A stretch of DNA of 44,744 nt from Candidatus Obscuribacterales bacterium. GTDB lineage: Bacteria; Cyanobacteriota; Vampirovibrionia; Obscuribacterales; Obscuribacteraceae. The stretch spans positions 1 to 44,744 of the forward strand of contig JAKFUT010000210.1 in the NCBI GenBank assembly GCA_021732565.1, written 5' to 3'. A program made the position numbers and the translations under genes. This document shows, one piece after another, positions 27,262 through 37,003 of the stretch (position 1 is the first letter of the stretch; each line of letters starts with the position of its first letter). The notes below the pieces were generated by a model. It was not told where the DNA came from, did no database searches, and saw nothing but the letters and a program-made list of their open reading frames with translations.

Positions 27262-29486
27262 GAGTGATTTTCATTGCCCGGTAGTCGAAACCAAAATGTG
27301 CTGCCTTTTCCTTCTTCGCTGATTACTCCAATGCTGCCCCCATGTTGTTCAACTATTGCTTTGCATATTGCAAGCCCTAACCCGGTACCACCTTTCTTGG
27401 TAGAGTCTGATGCCCTGACCTGCCGGTATCGCTCAAAGATTAGTTCACGATGTGACTCAGGAACTCCGAGCCCTTCATCCTTCACTGTGAATTCAATCTC
27501 GTCGCCGAGGCACTTCGCTTCTACCGTTACGGTGGCTTCTGCCGGTGAAAATTTGACTGCGTTTGAGAGCAAATTGACTATAACGCGTTCTATTCGATGC
27601 CCGTCGGCTTCAAGTGAAATATCTTCGCCTTCCTGTGCAAGCAAGACATTGTGTTTGTCAGCGAAATCTCTCACTGATTCAATACTGCGAGTGATCATAC
27701 TCTTGGCGGAAACTGTTTCACGATGCAGCTCGAGTTGGCCGGATTCAAGTTTTGTTACCTCAAGGAGATCATTGATTAGTCTCAGCAATCGGTCTACGTT
27801 GCGTATTGCCAGTGCAGCTCGGTCCTCACCCGTCTCCGTCAGTTCGCCATAGAGGCCATCTTCTAGTAATTCCATGAAACCATTTACTGAGTTGAGCGGT
27901 GTGCGCAGGTCATGACTGATCATTGCAACGAATTCTTCTTTCATTCGTTCAATCTGCCGTCGTTGGCTGATGTCAACGATGTTAACCAACAAGCGATCGC
28001 CATCGATGGTGAAGAACTCAGTCATTGAAATTTCTACCGGCAAAAGAAGGCCGTTGCTGCATAGCGCATCGAATTCGCATACCTTGCCTGATTCGGTTGA
28101 AAGCACTTGCTTGCAGAAATCGGGCGCGTTCTGTGTACGAGATCGAGGAAACAGTTCGACAATTGCCTTCCCCGAGAGTTGCTGCAAGCTGTAGCCTAAG
28201 ATTTCAGCGGTTCTGGAATTCAGCATCTCTATGGTGCCATCGAAGGTTGTGGTCATCAAACCGACGAGCATATTGTCGAGCATCGCTCGGACGCGTTGTT
28301 CGCTTGCGGTCAAGAGTGCTTGAGTTAGTTTTCTAGTGGTGATATCGTGTGCGACCAGAAAGAAACTTGAATCAGTCTCAGACCATTGTCCCGAGCACAG
28401 CATATAGACGAGTGAACCGTCCTGTTTGCGCATTCTTGCTTCGAACTCGTGTTGCTCTCCGCGTTTCAATTGATCGAGAGCGGCGGTGCATTCTTTCTTA
28501 TCCCCTGGCACCACCAGGTTAATGAACGCCTTGCCGACTAAATCTTCTGGCTGAAAGCCCCAGAGGTGAATCGATGCCGGGCTGACCTTGATAAATGCTG
28601 CTTGCTCATTCAGGCTACACATTACATCAGACGAATTTTCTATAATCGCTCTCTCTTTTCTTGCCGATTCAGCCAGTGTGGCAGCCATTTCTCGAAAAGA
28701 TTTGTCTAATTGTCCGATCTCGTCTGTATCGGTCATTGCCGGAAGCAGATCGGTGCCCAAGGCCAGTCTTTCGGAATTTTCACTCAGCATGATTATTCTG
28801 TTTGCGATGGTGCGAACGAACATCGTTGCCAGTGCGATGGCGAAGATGATATTGATAAATACCGCCCCCACGAGAAGAAACTCTATAACTGCGCGATTTT
28901 GGCGCTGTACTTCCGCACCTTTTGCCAGGCGCATGTCGTGCTCCTTCAGGAGTAACCCGATTTCGCTCCATAGTGATTCTTCGAAGTCGTGCTGCTTGAA
29001 TTCTTCACTGAAGGAAGCAAGCGCGCCATACTCCTGGTTCTCGATCATATGACCGGCCTCTTCCACGGCTCGAGCGCCAATCAAAAGCGTTCGCAGAATT
29101 TTTTCGACACGTTGTCGATAGTCGGGATAAGCCTTGACCCTGATGCTCAGGTCTCTCATGGCGGCTTTCAACCGTGCGATGGTGCGTTCGAAATCTTTGA
29201 GTGCTGCGGTGGCACCGACGTGCTCCTGAGAAGCAATTGCCGCGGTACTATCTGAAAGCTTGGTGAAAGTGTCGAGGATTTCACCAGCAATAGCCTTTGT
29301 CTCCGCTTCCCTTAATGCTTCGGATCGCGACTGCTTTACGAGCCAGCCAAGAGAAAACAGGAACATGAGTTCGAAGATCAGTATGGAGCCGACCAGCACC
29401 AGTGCTTTTTGGGAAAGCTTGAGCGAAGCGCGCACGCGATTGTTTCCGAATCTACCCTGGCTAGCTATTATAGGAGAGAATGCCAC
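27258..29486 (-). CDS. HAMP-PAS-PAS sensor histidine kinase (tandem copy 1)
   Basis: The 742-residue paralogue of the next gene has a transmembrane helix (ALVLVGSILIFELMFLFSLG), an extracytoplasmic helical region (~50-200), and a second transmembrane helix (FLLVGAVFINIIFAIALATM). HAMP follows (IANRIIMLSENSERLALG...DEIGQLD), then two PAS domains, His525 in FVAMISHDLRTPLNS, and an ATPase with NAVKFSPAEA, DEGLGVP and GGTGLGLAI. The listed start is GTG 29484-29486 without a ribosome-binding site. A downstream in-frame GTG 16 codons later (giving VRASLKLSQ) has GGAAA before it and aligns better with the partner's start (MKLFGKLTLSQ). The kinase should be functional. The ATGA overlap with the following kinase indicates coordinated expression. 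Confidence 0.92.
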   Translation of the reverse strand: MAFSPIIASQGRFGNNRVRASLKLSQKALVLVGSILIFELMFLFSLGWLVKQSRSEALREAETKAIAGEILDTFTKLSDSTAAIASQEHVGATAALKDFERTIARLKAAMRDLSIRVKAYPDYRQRVEKILRTLLIGARAVEEAGHMIENQEYGALASFSEEFKQHDFEESLWSEIGLLLKEHDMRLAKGAEVQRQNRAVIEFLLVGAVFINIIFAIALATMFVRTIANRIIMLSENSERLALGTDLLPAMTDTDEIGQLDKSFREMAATLAESARKERAIIENSSDVMCSLNEQAAFIKVSPASIHLWGFQPEDLVGKAFINLVVPGDKKECTAALDQLKRGEQHEFEARMRKQDGSLVYMLCSGQWSETDSSFFLVAHDITTRKLTQALLTASEQRVRAMLDNMLVGLMTTTFDGTIEMLNSRTAEILGYSLQQLSGKAIVELFPRSRTQNAPDFCKQVLSTESGKVCEFDALCSNGLLLPVEISMTEFFTIDGDRLLVNIVDISQRRQIERMKEEFVAMISHDLRTPLNSVNGFMELLEDGLYGELTETGEDRAALAIRNVDRLLRLINDLLEVTKLESGQLELHRETVSAKSMITRSIESVRDFADKHNVLLAQEGEDISLEADGHRIERVIVNLLSNAVKFSPAEATVTVEAKCLGDEIEFTVKDEGLGVPESHRELIFERYRQVRASDSTKKGGTGLGLAICKAIVEQHGGSIGVISEEGKGSTFWFRLPGNENHS

Positions 29487-29944
29487 TGGCGGATACTTGT
29501 TGGTTCAAGTCGGTTAGCAAAGGGCGCAATAGACTTAGAGGCTGCGGCGAAGTCTCACCCAAAGCGGCGGCTCAAGCCATCTTTGCGGCATCTGCGCTGA
29601 GTTGGTGTGTTGTGGTCGGGCCGCGCAGAGATTGCGCGAATTCGGTATAGCCAGCGGTGAGCGATGTTGAGGGATGATCGACCTGCCCTCGTTCACCAGG
29701 ATAGTTCCTGCTAAGCACCTGAGTTCGTGCTGTCGGTTTTTGGACTGTCTGGTAGCCGGTATGAAGCAGAGTCCCCGAAAGGGCGTTATAGACGCTTCTT
29801 CCGGGGACTTACCAATGGCGTATTCTTTTGATGCGGACCATTTCGAACGAGATGGATATGAGCCTGCACATGGCGAGGAAGTGACGTTGTTTTGCAACTA
29901 CCTTGCTCGGGCGCGGAATGGGATTGTCCCTGATCAGCTGGCGA
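29487..29944. other. Region between kinase operon and TPR gene; one strong hairpin
   Basis: There is no gene with firm support. A plus-strand frame from 29674 or ATG 29815 runs to 30003 and overlaps the TPR gene's 3' end; it has weak start signals. The main feature is the hairpin at 29770-29809. Confidence 0.45.
29770..29809. other. Long hairpin (18-bp imperfect stem)
   Basis: AGTCCCCG (29770-29777) pairs with CGGGGACT (29802-29809). An inner stem GGGCGT/ACGCTT closes a TATAG loop (29787-29791). Read as plus-strand RNA, the inner stem has two G-U pairs and one mismatch; read on the minus strand these become C-A mismatches, so the structure favours a plus-strand transcript. ATG 29815 lies five bases after it. 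No T-run follows on either side. It may be a regulatory leader or a terminator. Confidence 0.5.
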
Positions 29945-31933
29945 TTATCTCGTGGAGGCGAGTTTTCGTTCTATTTTGGTGGCCTTTGATTCGACGCGAC
30001 TGACGTGCTTTTCCATCCGTGCTCGCTGCTTCTGGGGCAGGTTTGGAGCCAGTGACATATAAGCACGATATTGCACCGCTGCATCTCTAAGAGCTTCCGG
30101 CGATTTCGGTGACAGTCGTTCTTCTGATTTTGCAATTCCGAGGTGGGCGTCCGGTAATTTCGGATTGTTGCAACTCGCTTGCCGATAATTATCTACTGCG
30201 CTGGCCAACTGCTTTCGGTTATACAAATCGGTGGCAAGGCGAACATTCCGTCCGGCCTCTTGCCGTATCTTGCTTACTGACGCCAGCCCGCGATTAGCTC
30301 TTTCGCTGTAACCCATCGAGTTCATCTTCTTATAGGCTTCCTCAGCGCTGTCGAGATCTTTGATCATGACGGCAAGGTCTGCCACCGCGACCAATTGTTG
30401 CGGTGATGAGCTGTGAGCGATCACTTCTTTGAGAATACCGGTAGCTTCGGCAAACTTGTTTTGGGCAAGCAGTGCCTCAGCGTAGGCAATCTTCTCACCG
30501 TCGTTGGTGGGAGTTCCGAGCTTTGACAGATCAACTGGTTTGCCAGCTAAGGCGCGCAGCTTTGCAAGAGCTAGATGCAGCTGCAGTTCATCCGGGTGCA
30601 GTTTAATTGCCTGTAGAAGAGTTGCTTCAGCGGTTTCGTAGTCGTTGGAGAAAGCAAAAGATCCCTGTGTTTCCTTTTGCGCTTTCAAGTAAAAGGCTCT
30701 GGTCAGTCCGTCGAGCGATGACTTATTGTCCGGTTGCAGGCGAAGTGATTGTTGATACGGTTTGATTGCGTCGTCGTATTTGTCGAGCTTGAGTAGCGCG
30801 TCGCCGACCCTTTGATGCAGTACAAGGTTATCTGGATTGACTTCCAGACCGCTGCGCAGTTCAGCCACGGCCAACTCGATATCACCGCGCGACTCTCTTA
30901 GATCCGCCATACGCAGATAAGGTTGGCTCAACTGTGGATCGATCAAGCTGGCTTGCCTGTACTCTTTCAATGCTGCGACAATATTTGATTTCTGCTCTTG
31001 CTGTTGCCCCAGAGCAACGTGCAGTGCTGCCATCCGTGCGTATGCTTCTTTTAGCTCCGGTTTGATCAGCGCTGCGTGTTCGTATTGCTTTAGCGCTGCA
31101 TCCGTATTGCCTTGCGCTTCATACACCTTACCTAGAGCCATGTGGACCGGTGCACTGTTGCGGAACTGGTACTGGGAAATATTCAGTTCCTTAACGGCCT
31201 GATCTAATTGGCCCTGGCGTAAATAAGTCTCGCCAAGTCCATAGTGTGCCGTGGAATTTCCTGAATTGAGCTTGATTGCTTGTTGAAAGTTTGAGGAAGC
31301 TTCGGCGATCCTGTTCTCTTTCAGATCAATGAGGCCGAGACCGCTGTATGCCGGTGAATATTCGGGATCAACTGTTGTCGCTTGTTTGTACGATTCATAG
31401 GCGTCTGCGTTTTTGCCTTCCTCCTGCAAAATACGACCAAGGGTATAGTGTGCCTGTTGGAGTTCGGGATCTTGTTGAACTGCGGTTCGGGCATGATCCT
31501 CAGCTTCTCTAAGCGCCGCGTCGCGATTGTTGATGACCGATTGAGACGAAGACTGAAGCCGGTTGAGGGCCGACATGGCTATGCCTGCGTGGGCAATTGG
31601 ATTGGCGGGATCGCCAGCAAGCACTTTCTCGAACTGCTCGTTGGCGCCATCAATCTTAAACTGTAGAGCCAGTGCCATTCCCAGACCGGCTATGGCATCG
31701 ACGTTCTTAGGATTGCGTTTTACTTCCTGACGAAAGACCTCTGTTGCTTCTTCCAGCTTATTTTGCGCGAGCAGGTTCTCTGCTCGCGTGAGCCGCAATG
31801 ACACTTTGCCTTTGAATAGCTTGCCGTGTGACGGTTGATGTGCTCGTTTACTCCTGGCTGCGAAAGATTCACCTTGAGTAAAACCGATGGTTATCGAAAT
31901 AGTAAGAAGCGCGGAAACCACGAGGTTTTTCAT
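29945..31933 (-). CDS. Exported multi-TPR protein
   Basis: The 662-residue protein has a signal peptide (MKNLVVSALLTISITIGFTQ...SFAA). About 14 to 16 TPR units follow, with clear consensus such as YRQASLIDPQLSQPYLRMAD, YGLGETYLRQGQLDQAVKEL, and QSLRLQPDNKSSLDGLTRAF. The C-terminal part contains weaker repeats and ends in a basic tail. It is probably a periplasmic or cell-surface scaffold. The start ATG 31933 follows GAGGA by about eight bases; an in-frame start at 31951 would add six residues. No enzyme domain is visible. It is likely transcribed alone. Confidence 0.9.
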   Translation of the reverse strand: MKNLVVSALLTISITIGFTQGESFAARSKRAHQPSHGKLFKGKVSLRLTRAENLLAQNKLEEATEVFRQEVKRNPKNVDAIAGLGMALALQFKIDGANEQFEKVLAGDPANPIAHAGIAMSALNRLQSSSQSVINNRDAALREAEDHARTAVQQDPELQQAHYTLGRILQEEGKNADAYESYKQATTVDPEYSPAYSGLGLIDLKENRIAEASSNFQQAIKLNSGNSTAHYGLGETYLRQGQLDQAVKELNISQYQFRNSAPVHMALGKVYEAQGNTDAALKQYEHAALIKPELKEAYARMAALHVALGQQQEQKSNIVAALKEYRQASLIDPQLSQPYLRMADLRESRGDIELAVAELRSGLEVNPDNLVLHQRVGDALLKLDKYDDAIKPYQQSLRLQPDNKSSLDGLTRAFYLKAQKETQGSFAFSNDYETAEATLLQAIKLHPDELQLHLALAKLRALAGKPVDLSKLGTPTNDGEKIAYAEALLAQNKFAEATGILKEVIAHSSSPQQLVAVADLAVMIKDLDSAEEAYKKMNSMGYSERANRGLASVSKIRQEAGRNVRLATDLYNRKQLASAVDNYRQASCNNPKLPDAHLGIAKSEERLSPKSPEALRDAAVQYRAYMSLAPNLPQKQRARMEKHVSRVESKATKIERKLASTR

Positions 31934-32063
31934 GCTGACGTCCTCATCCAAAAGTTAGGATTCGAAGTCTATCAGATGATCATCTTGCTATCCTTAGCAG
32001 ATGTTATTGTCATCCGGAATGGGCGTAGACATGGTTGTTCGCGGTAGAGAGGTGGCGACGAAC

Positions 32064-33119
32064 CTATTTGACCGTGACAACCGGAGAAGCGAGAGCCTGC
32101 ACACCCGGCGACCTGGTTAGATCCGCGGAAAGGGCGCCTTCCACAGGAATTCGCTGAGTAGCGGCTGATTTGAAGTCTACTTTGTTCAGATCGATGACAA
32201 TGGGAGTAAGTTGATCAGGGCTGACGAGCCAATACTTAAGATTCGTTTGATCTCGTACCACGATCCACTGGGTGTAGGAGCCCGAACTCTGGGCCCCTTT
32301 GGGGACTTCTACATTGTGTAAGATTTGCATAGCCGTAATCATTCCCTGCTCCGACGATTTCAGAGAAGGTGTAGTAGAGACCAGGTATGCTGCTTTTACA
32401 AATCGACTGGTGGGGCGATAATCGCCTGGCAGAGTGCAATTGGCATCCTTTGCGCGCTTTGCGTTTTGCTCGCGAAGATTCTCCATTTGTTTGTCGTAAG
32501 TCGGCGAGTTGGTCATAACACCAACATCAGTTACTTCGTCGAAGAATTGGGGGTGTCCGTCCTTTAGTTCCACCACAACACTGCGACCGGTCTTCTCTGT
32601 GATGACCCAGTGCAGCAACATGTCTGCACCATTGTATGTGGACAGAAATACACTGAGCTTCGAGATAGCTTCTCTGGCTTCAGCAATATTTTTCGCGTTC
32701 TCCAGTACGTACTGCACCAGAGTCACATTTGCCAGCCCTTCTGTACCAGGTTTAATGCTTTTGGCCGTTTCGGTCTCGTCCTGCCAGAGCGTGGCTACGG
32801 CGAGTCCTTCGCTGTTCATTCCATCCGTGTATGCTGGTAAATCGAAACCGTCGACCAGCACACAATCATATTTGCTAGTCCAGGCGAGAGGCTTGTACTC
32901 GCCTTTTGTGAACTTGACGTTGGGATCGGCTACCGCTGTGCCTTTTGCACGGAAACAAATCTTGGAACCGAGTTCACTGGGATAATCAAGTGTTCGTCCT
33001 GATACAACCACACCGTTAGTTCGATTTAAGATGACACTTGTGCATGCAATACTTTCTTGAAGCGCTGCGACTCCGAAAGAGCAGGTAAACGCCAATAAAC
33101 CCGCCAGTACCTTTCGCAT
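32064..33119 (-). CDS. Choloylglycine hydrolase / linear amide C-N hydrolase (Ntn family), exported
   Basis: The 351-residue protein starts with a signal peptide (MRKVLAGLLAFTCSFGVAA). Cys26 (IACTSVILNR) is the predicted N-terminal nucleophile once the preceding residues are removed. Arg42 and Asp45 (GRTLDY) lie at the family spacing (+16 and +19), Asn203 (VMTNSPTYD) at the expected position, and Arg238 (RPTSRF) matches the later conserved Arg. So the active site of the penicillin-V-acylase/bile-salt-hydrolase family looks complete. It cleaves a linear amide such as an N-acyl amino acid or N-acyl homoserine lactone; the substrate is not predictable here. It acts outside the cytoplasm. AGGTGA precedes ATG 33119. 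Confidence 0.92.
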   Translation of the reverse strand: MRKVLAGLLAFTCSFGVAALQESIACTSVILNRTNGVVVSGRTLDYPSELGSKICFRAKGTAVADPNVKFTKGEYKPLAWTSKYDCVLVDGFDLPAYTDGMNSEGLAVATLWQDETETAKSIKPGTEGLANVTLVQYVLENAKNIAEAREAISKLSVFLSTYNGADMLLHWVITEKTGRSVVVELKDGHPQFFDEVTDVGVMTNSPTYDKQMENLREQNAKRAKDANCTLPGDYRPTSRFVKAAYLVSTTPSLKSSEQGMITAMQILHNVEVPKGAQSSGSYTQWIVVRDQTNLKYWLVSPDQLTPIVIDLNKVDFKSAATQRIPVEGALSADLTRSPGVQALASPVVTVK

Positions 33120-33555
33120 GTCTCACCTCATAAAAGTAACGGTCGTCAAATACCGAAATATATGAATTGATCCTAGTGTGAATTTTTGATTTTTTCTAGT
33201 CGATCCGGCTCAGGGTACTTGATTTTTAGAGACATTAGCATTGTTCGTGGTGTTCTGGCAGCAGTCCGTGTGGCGGTCCTCTTCGCTTTGACCCCGTCGC
33301 CTTGGATTGCTCTTATCTTTGTGCGAATTCTGCAGGGACCTTCCTGTTGTAGACCGTTTAAGGTTTTGGGGCAGAGGTCAATAGTTGGGGTATGTATAGG
33401 TGATAGAGCGGAGGGTTTCTCGTTGCGATCCGTTTTCGTAGAGTATAGACAGCTACGATGGTTTTATCTTATGCCTGCGACGGCTATAGCTTCTTGGATT
33501 AGTTGGACTGAAATCATCAGCCCCGGAAGTACGTCGTACGGATTAAAACGTGAAT
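33120..33555. other. Intergenic region, no gene seen
   Basis: About 435 bp between the hydrolase start and the SPFH gene's 3' end. A plus-strand frame (33186-33641) lacks a start signal and runs into the SPFH gene antisense. No hairpin stands out. Confidence 0.5.
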
Positions 33556-34410
33556 CTATGCTTTACGCGTACCGATTGCCGGCGAAACACCACCCGCATT
33601 TATATCCAGGCCCGCAATGCTTGTTAGCCCGCCGATATTGAATGGAGCTCCGATTGCCATGTTCGGGGCGGAGACCACACCACGTTCAGCCATCATCATT
33701 GCGGTGTAGTAGCGAACAGCATCGAGTTCCGACAAACCGAATGCTTTCAAAGCAATTAACGATTTCATGCGATCATCACTCGGTCTCACGAGTACTTTTA
33801 CGGTATCGAGCGTAATACCATATCCTGTCAGGAACAGCTGTAGGTGATCACCCACTACCTTAGTGATGTCATGGATCCGTTCATTCACGCTTTCAAGCGG
33901 TGTAACCTGCACAATCTGGTTGATGGCTTGCTCCACCACCGGGCCGGCGTAATTGTCCACTTCTTTCGTTGTGATGATATGCCCTGATATGGGCATATGC
34001 TGAACCAGTGCAATGGCATTCTTGGATTCGTTCACATGGATGTAATAATCCACGTCATAGCACATTTCAGCCATTTCTCGAGACAGAGCAATGCCCTGCG
34101 TCTTCACAACAAGTTTGGATCGATTAATGTATATCGCTTCGTACTGCCAGGGGCTCTGCCCCCCATAGAATGCCTGGACAATGGTGCCGATGAGCGGATG
34201 ATCCGGAGTCTGCACGGTAAATTGGCCTGTTTCATAAACGTTGAGAATGGCGCCCCTGGATTTGAGAACACAGAAGTGATTGCTTTCTACCGTAAGCAGA
34301 GAGCCATTCGTAATAGAATTTTCGGGATAACGGTACAGCAGCACGTGGGGCCCCATTACCTCCTGCCCGTCTGAGGTCAAGGTAGAGATAACACTTCGAA
34401 TACCAGGCAT
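33556..34410 (-). CDS. SPFH/Band-7-like domain protein
   Basis: The 284-residue protein begins MPGIRSVISTLTSDGQEVMG and then shows an SPFH-type beta-rich domain (HVLLYRYPENSITNGSLLTV, NHFCVLKSRGAILNVYETGQ, VQTPDHPLIG). A helical part follows (VVEQAINQIVQVTPLESVNE, ALKAFGLSELDAVRYYTAMM) and a Gly-rich end. This matches bacterial SPFH proteins of the YdjI/'virion core protein' type, which lack a transmembrane anchor and have unknown roles, possibly membrane-microdomain or stress related. A strong ribosome-binding site (GGAGGAG) lies before ATG 34410. Confidence 0.85.
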   Translation of the reverse strand: MPGIRSVISTLTSDGQEVMGPHVLLYRYPENSITNGSLLTVESNHFCVLKSRGAILNVYETGQFTVQTPDHPLIGTIVQAFYGGQSPWQYEAIYINRSKLVVKTQGIALSREMAEMCYDVDYYIHVNESKNAIALVQHMPISGHIITTKEVDNYAGPVVEQAINQIVQVTPLESVNERIHDITKVVGDHLQLFLTGYGITLDTVKVLVRPSDDRMKSLIALKAFGLSELDAVRYYTAMMMAERGVVSAPNMAIGAPFNIGGLTSIAGLDINAGGVSPAIGTRKA

Positions 34411-34744
34411 TGTTCTTCTCCTCCACGTCTTTAGTTCAACTCTTTCAGCACCCGCGCCAACCGAAATATGGCGCAGCGGATCCTCTGCGGAACTTCTCCG
34501 CCGCAGCTGCTCTTCCGCTTACACGGGAACACAGTTTGCCAAAACCTTAGCATGATGGCTGTGATCAAAATGTGATCATGCTCGTCGATTTCTACGACCC
34601 TCACGACGCGACGAGAGAACCTGTAAATAGTTGTTCTACGATGTCAAAAGGAGCGCTGAATTACTTAATTGAGTATGTTCCGGAAATCATTGGCAATTCC
34701 ATTACGGTTCACGCAACCGCAAGTGCAGCAACACTGCAGCTTGC
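34411..34744. other. Intergenic region with two small hairpins
   Basis: GCGCCA (34454-34459) pairs with TGGCGC (34469-34474), and CTGCGG (34485-34490) with CCGCAG (34501-34506). They lie upstream of the SPFH gene on its strand and could be leader structures, or ends of the transcript from the gene at 34745-35983. I see no gene. Confidence 0.45.
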
Positions 34745-35983
34745 TTATATCATCAGACCGCGAAGCTCCGACGCAATTTCGTTAGTACGCGGTACTACTC
34801 GCCCATTGGCCGCTCGGATCAATTTTTCTCCGAACTCTTGTTTAATCATTTTCTGATCGAAATCCTGCACCAGGCGGTATAACTCAGGACTCTTCTGAAG
34901 TAAATGCGATCTATGGTGCCCGCTCATGCGATACATTGCCAGACCTTCCGCCTGGACTTCCATCGGATTATTCATATACGAGGTACAGGGACGAATCCTG
35001 GCCGACGATAACATCTCTCGATGAGTCAATAGTTCAGCTTCCGCATTTCGCTTTACGCGCTTACCACAGACATCAACAGGCTGTCCTTCTCTGTTGCAGC
35101 GCACCCATTTACCCAATGAGCTACTGTGCTTAAATAGTTGCCCGTCCTGTCTTGTGACGGACCACCCCGACTCACCAGTTAGTGGATTTGAGAAAACAGT
35201 CCACCCTAGTTCCTTACCAGGACGCCATCCGTAAGAAGCCATTGGACGGTAGCCCATTCGATACTGCGTGTGGTGCGCCAGTTCGTGCATTAGCACATAC
35301 TCGAGTGCCCAATCGTCCCTGTCGCTGCCCACAATGATTGTCGGTTTGTCCTTGCTCGACAATTCCCACTCAGCCAGACGATCGGGAAACAGAATTTGAC
35401 TCGAGAACAAGATCTGCAACTCTTTCTTTCCATTGCTTTCAGGCAAAGACCGTTCCAACGCATACTCCAGCGCCAGAACTTCTCCCAGTAGCGGTTGCCT
35501 GACTTCAAGCTCCGTTGTTAGATGATGATCTGCCCCGTGTTTACCTGTATAAGGGATCACACCATTGCGGCTGATCGAAATGCCGAACCGCTTTTCGATC
35601 TGTTCAACTTTCTCGATGGCCATTTTCGTAAGTTCAGCACTTATGGCTTCTTTATCTTCAGCACTTGCAGACAGGCCGGTTCTTACAGTAATTTCGTCGC
35701 CCGCCAGAAATGTTACATACCGAACAGAGTTGTTGTCCGACCTCAGCACCACGAGTCCGTGTTCTTGCGCAATAGAGACATCGTTGTTTGGTGTGCGGGA
35801 GTAAAGCACCTTTGGCACCATTATCAACCCGGAGCCAGAGTCGCTTCGATCCCTGAATCGTTCCTCTCTTTCTGGAGTCATGGAAACAGGAAGGCCCAAT
35901 TTCGACGCTTCGACTGGAGAACTTCCGAAAAGACAAAAGAGCACCATTAGTAAAGAGAAGGTTGAATTTCTAGTCATTATCAT
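34745..35983 (-). CDS. Exported HExxH putative zinc metallopeptidase
   Basis: The 412-residue protein has a signal peptide (MTRNSTFSLLMVLFCLFGSS...VEA). A zinc motif HELAHHTQYRMG begins at His233 and is followed by PMEVQAEGLAMYRM (around 345-360), a likely third-ligand Glu of gluzincin type. The region before it (DRLAEWELSSKDKPTIIVGS) resembles peptidase cores. Folding and catalysis are inferred from this motif; I do not recognise a named family. It would act in the periplasm or outside. Two starts (ATG 35983 and ATG 35977) are possible; neither has a strong ribosome-binding site. Confidence 0.75.
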   Translation of the reverse strand: MIMTRNSTFSLLMVLFCLFGSSPVEASKLGLPVSMTPEREERFRDRSDSGSGLIMVPKVLYSRTPNNDVSIAQEHGLVVLRSDNNSVRYVTFLAGDEITVRTGLSASAEDKEAISAELTKMAIEKVEQIEKRFGISISRNGVIPYTGKHGADHHLTTELEVRQPLLGEVLALEYALERSLPESNGKKELQILFSSQILFPDRLAEWELSSKDKPTIIVGSDRDDWALEYVLMHELAHHTQYRMGYRPMASYGWRPGKELGWTVFSNPLTGESGWSVTRQDGQLFKHSSSLGKWVRCNREGQPVDVCGKRVKRNAEAELLTHREMLSSARIRPCTSYMNNPMEVQAEGLAMYRMSGHHRSHLLQKSPELYRLVQDFDQKMIKQEFGEKLIRAANGRVVPRTNEIASELRGLMI

Positions 35984-37003
35984 TGCTCAAGCTGTGAGTT
36001 TCCGTATTTTGCTACGCATGAACTTAACTCGCGGTCACGACCGAACACGAGCGATTCATGGTTATAAGTTGTCTAATAGATTTGTTTCCAGCTGTATCGA
36101 GTTTGAGACGATGAGAAGGAACCAGTTGTGTCGATTCTCAGATTCAATGCGGCAATACTTTGAGAAACCGGTAGAAGCGGAAAACATCGAGAAAGACGTT
36201 AAAACAGAGACTTAGTAGATCTTGAGGTTTGGAGACGTAATCCAGGAATTAATCCTTCTACCGGTCTTGAACAAATACTGATGGATGCTGAATGCGAGTT
36301 GAGGAATTCAGGCCTCTCTTAAAATGAGGTCGTTAACCTCGCAGGGAGAAACCACACCGTTACCGGTGCACCAATTCGATTAGAGCCGATGAAAACGTTT
36401 TTGCAAAGAAACTTGAATATAAATATGAGAATGCCAGTCCGTTCGGTGATGAAGCTGTTGGTGATTGATCCTCCGTCGAATCTATCTATATATTCAGCCC
36501 GTCCATACCTGAAAGTCGTACCGCCCCGAACGACATCTCTGAGTATAGCAATCACCACAAATTACACTGTGGGCAAAATACGTTCGTAACGCGAATTAAA
36601 CTGTATCGTTCACGCAATCTTCACAAAGCTGAGCTGAATATCACACAAAACACATTTAATCCGATCCGGGTCAAGACGTTAAACCCACCACACAAGCCGT
36701 TGTAGACATTATTCAAAGGAACGGGATCGTCGAAGTCTCAATCAAACCAAATAGTATGGTGCTTTACTTGGGCAGGATTAACCGAAACCACTCTCAGCTT
36801 CAACAAACTTTCTAACTTGAAGAACCATAGAGTCAACCAACGATCATTAATTCCCGATGTGCCGTCAGCTTTCAAAAAGAGCGAACTGAGGTAGCCGTTC
36901 AAACGATTTCACAAGAGAAGTAACTCAAGACTCACTCCAGTGGACAAGCCGCAAGGAAGACTAGTTAGTGGTTAAGCTGGAACAAGGGACGCCCCGAGGA
37001 GCA
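35984..37003. other. 1-kb region without a recognisable gene
   Basis: No frame of coding character is visible on either strand, and the stretch from about 36200 on is more A+T-rich than its surroundings. An 11-bp inverted repeat is present (36167-36177 and 36255-36265). It must contain the promoter of the HExxH gene and the 3' end of the pseudo-amidase transcript. Confidence 0.5.
36167..36265. repeat. 11-bp perfect inverted repeat
   Basis: ACCGGTAGAAG (36167-36177) and CTTCTACCGGT (36255-36265) are exact reverse complements, separated by 77 bases with no gene between. This could be a protein-binding site pair, a mini-element or chance. Confidence 0.5.

Noticed and set aside
29674-30003. Plus-strand ORF containing the long hairpin
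   Set aside because: Weak start signals and antisense overlap with the TPR gene; kept only as a note to the hairpin.
33186-33641. Plus-strand 151-residue ORF
   Set aside because: No start signal, runs antisense into the SPFH gene, no family features.
36319-36558. Minus-strand ORF in the 1-kb gap
   Set aside because: Chance composition, no start signal, no recognisable family.
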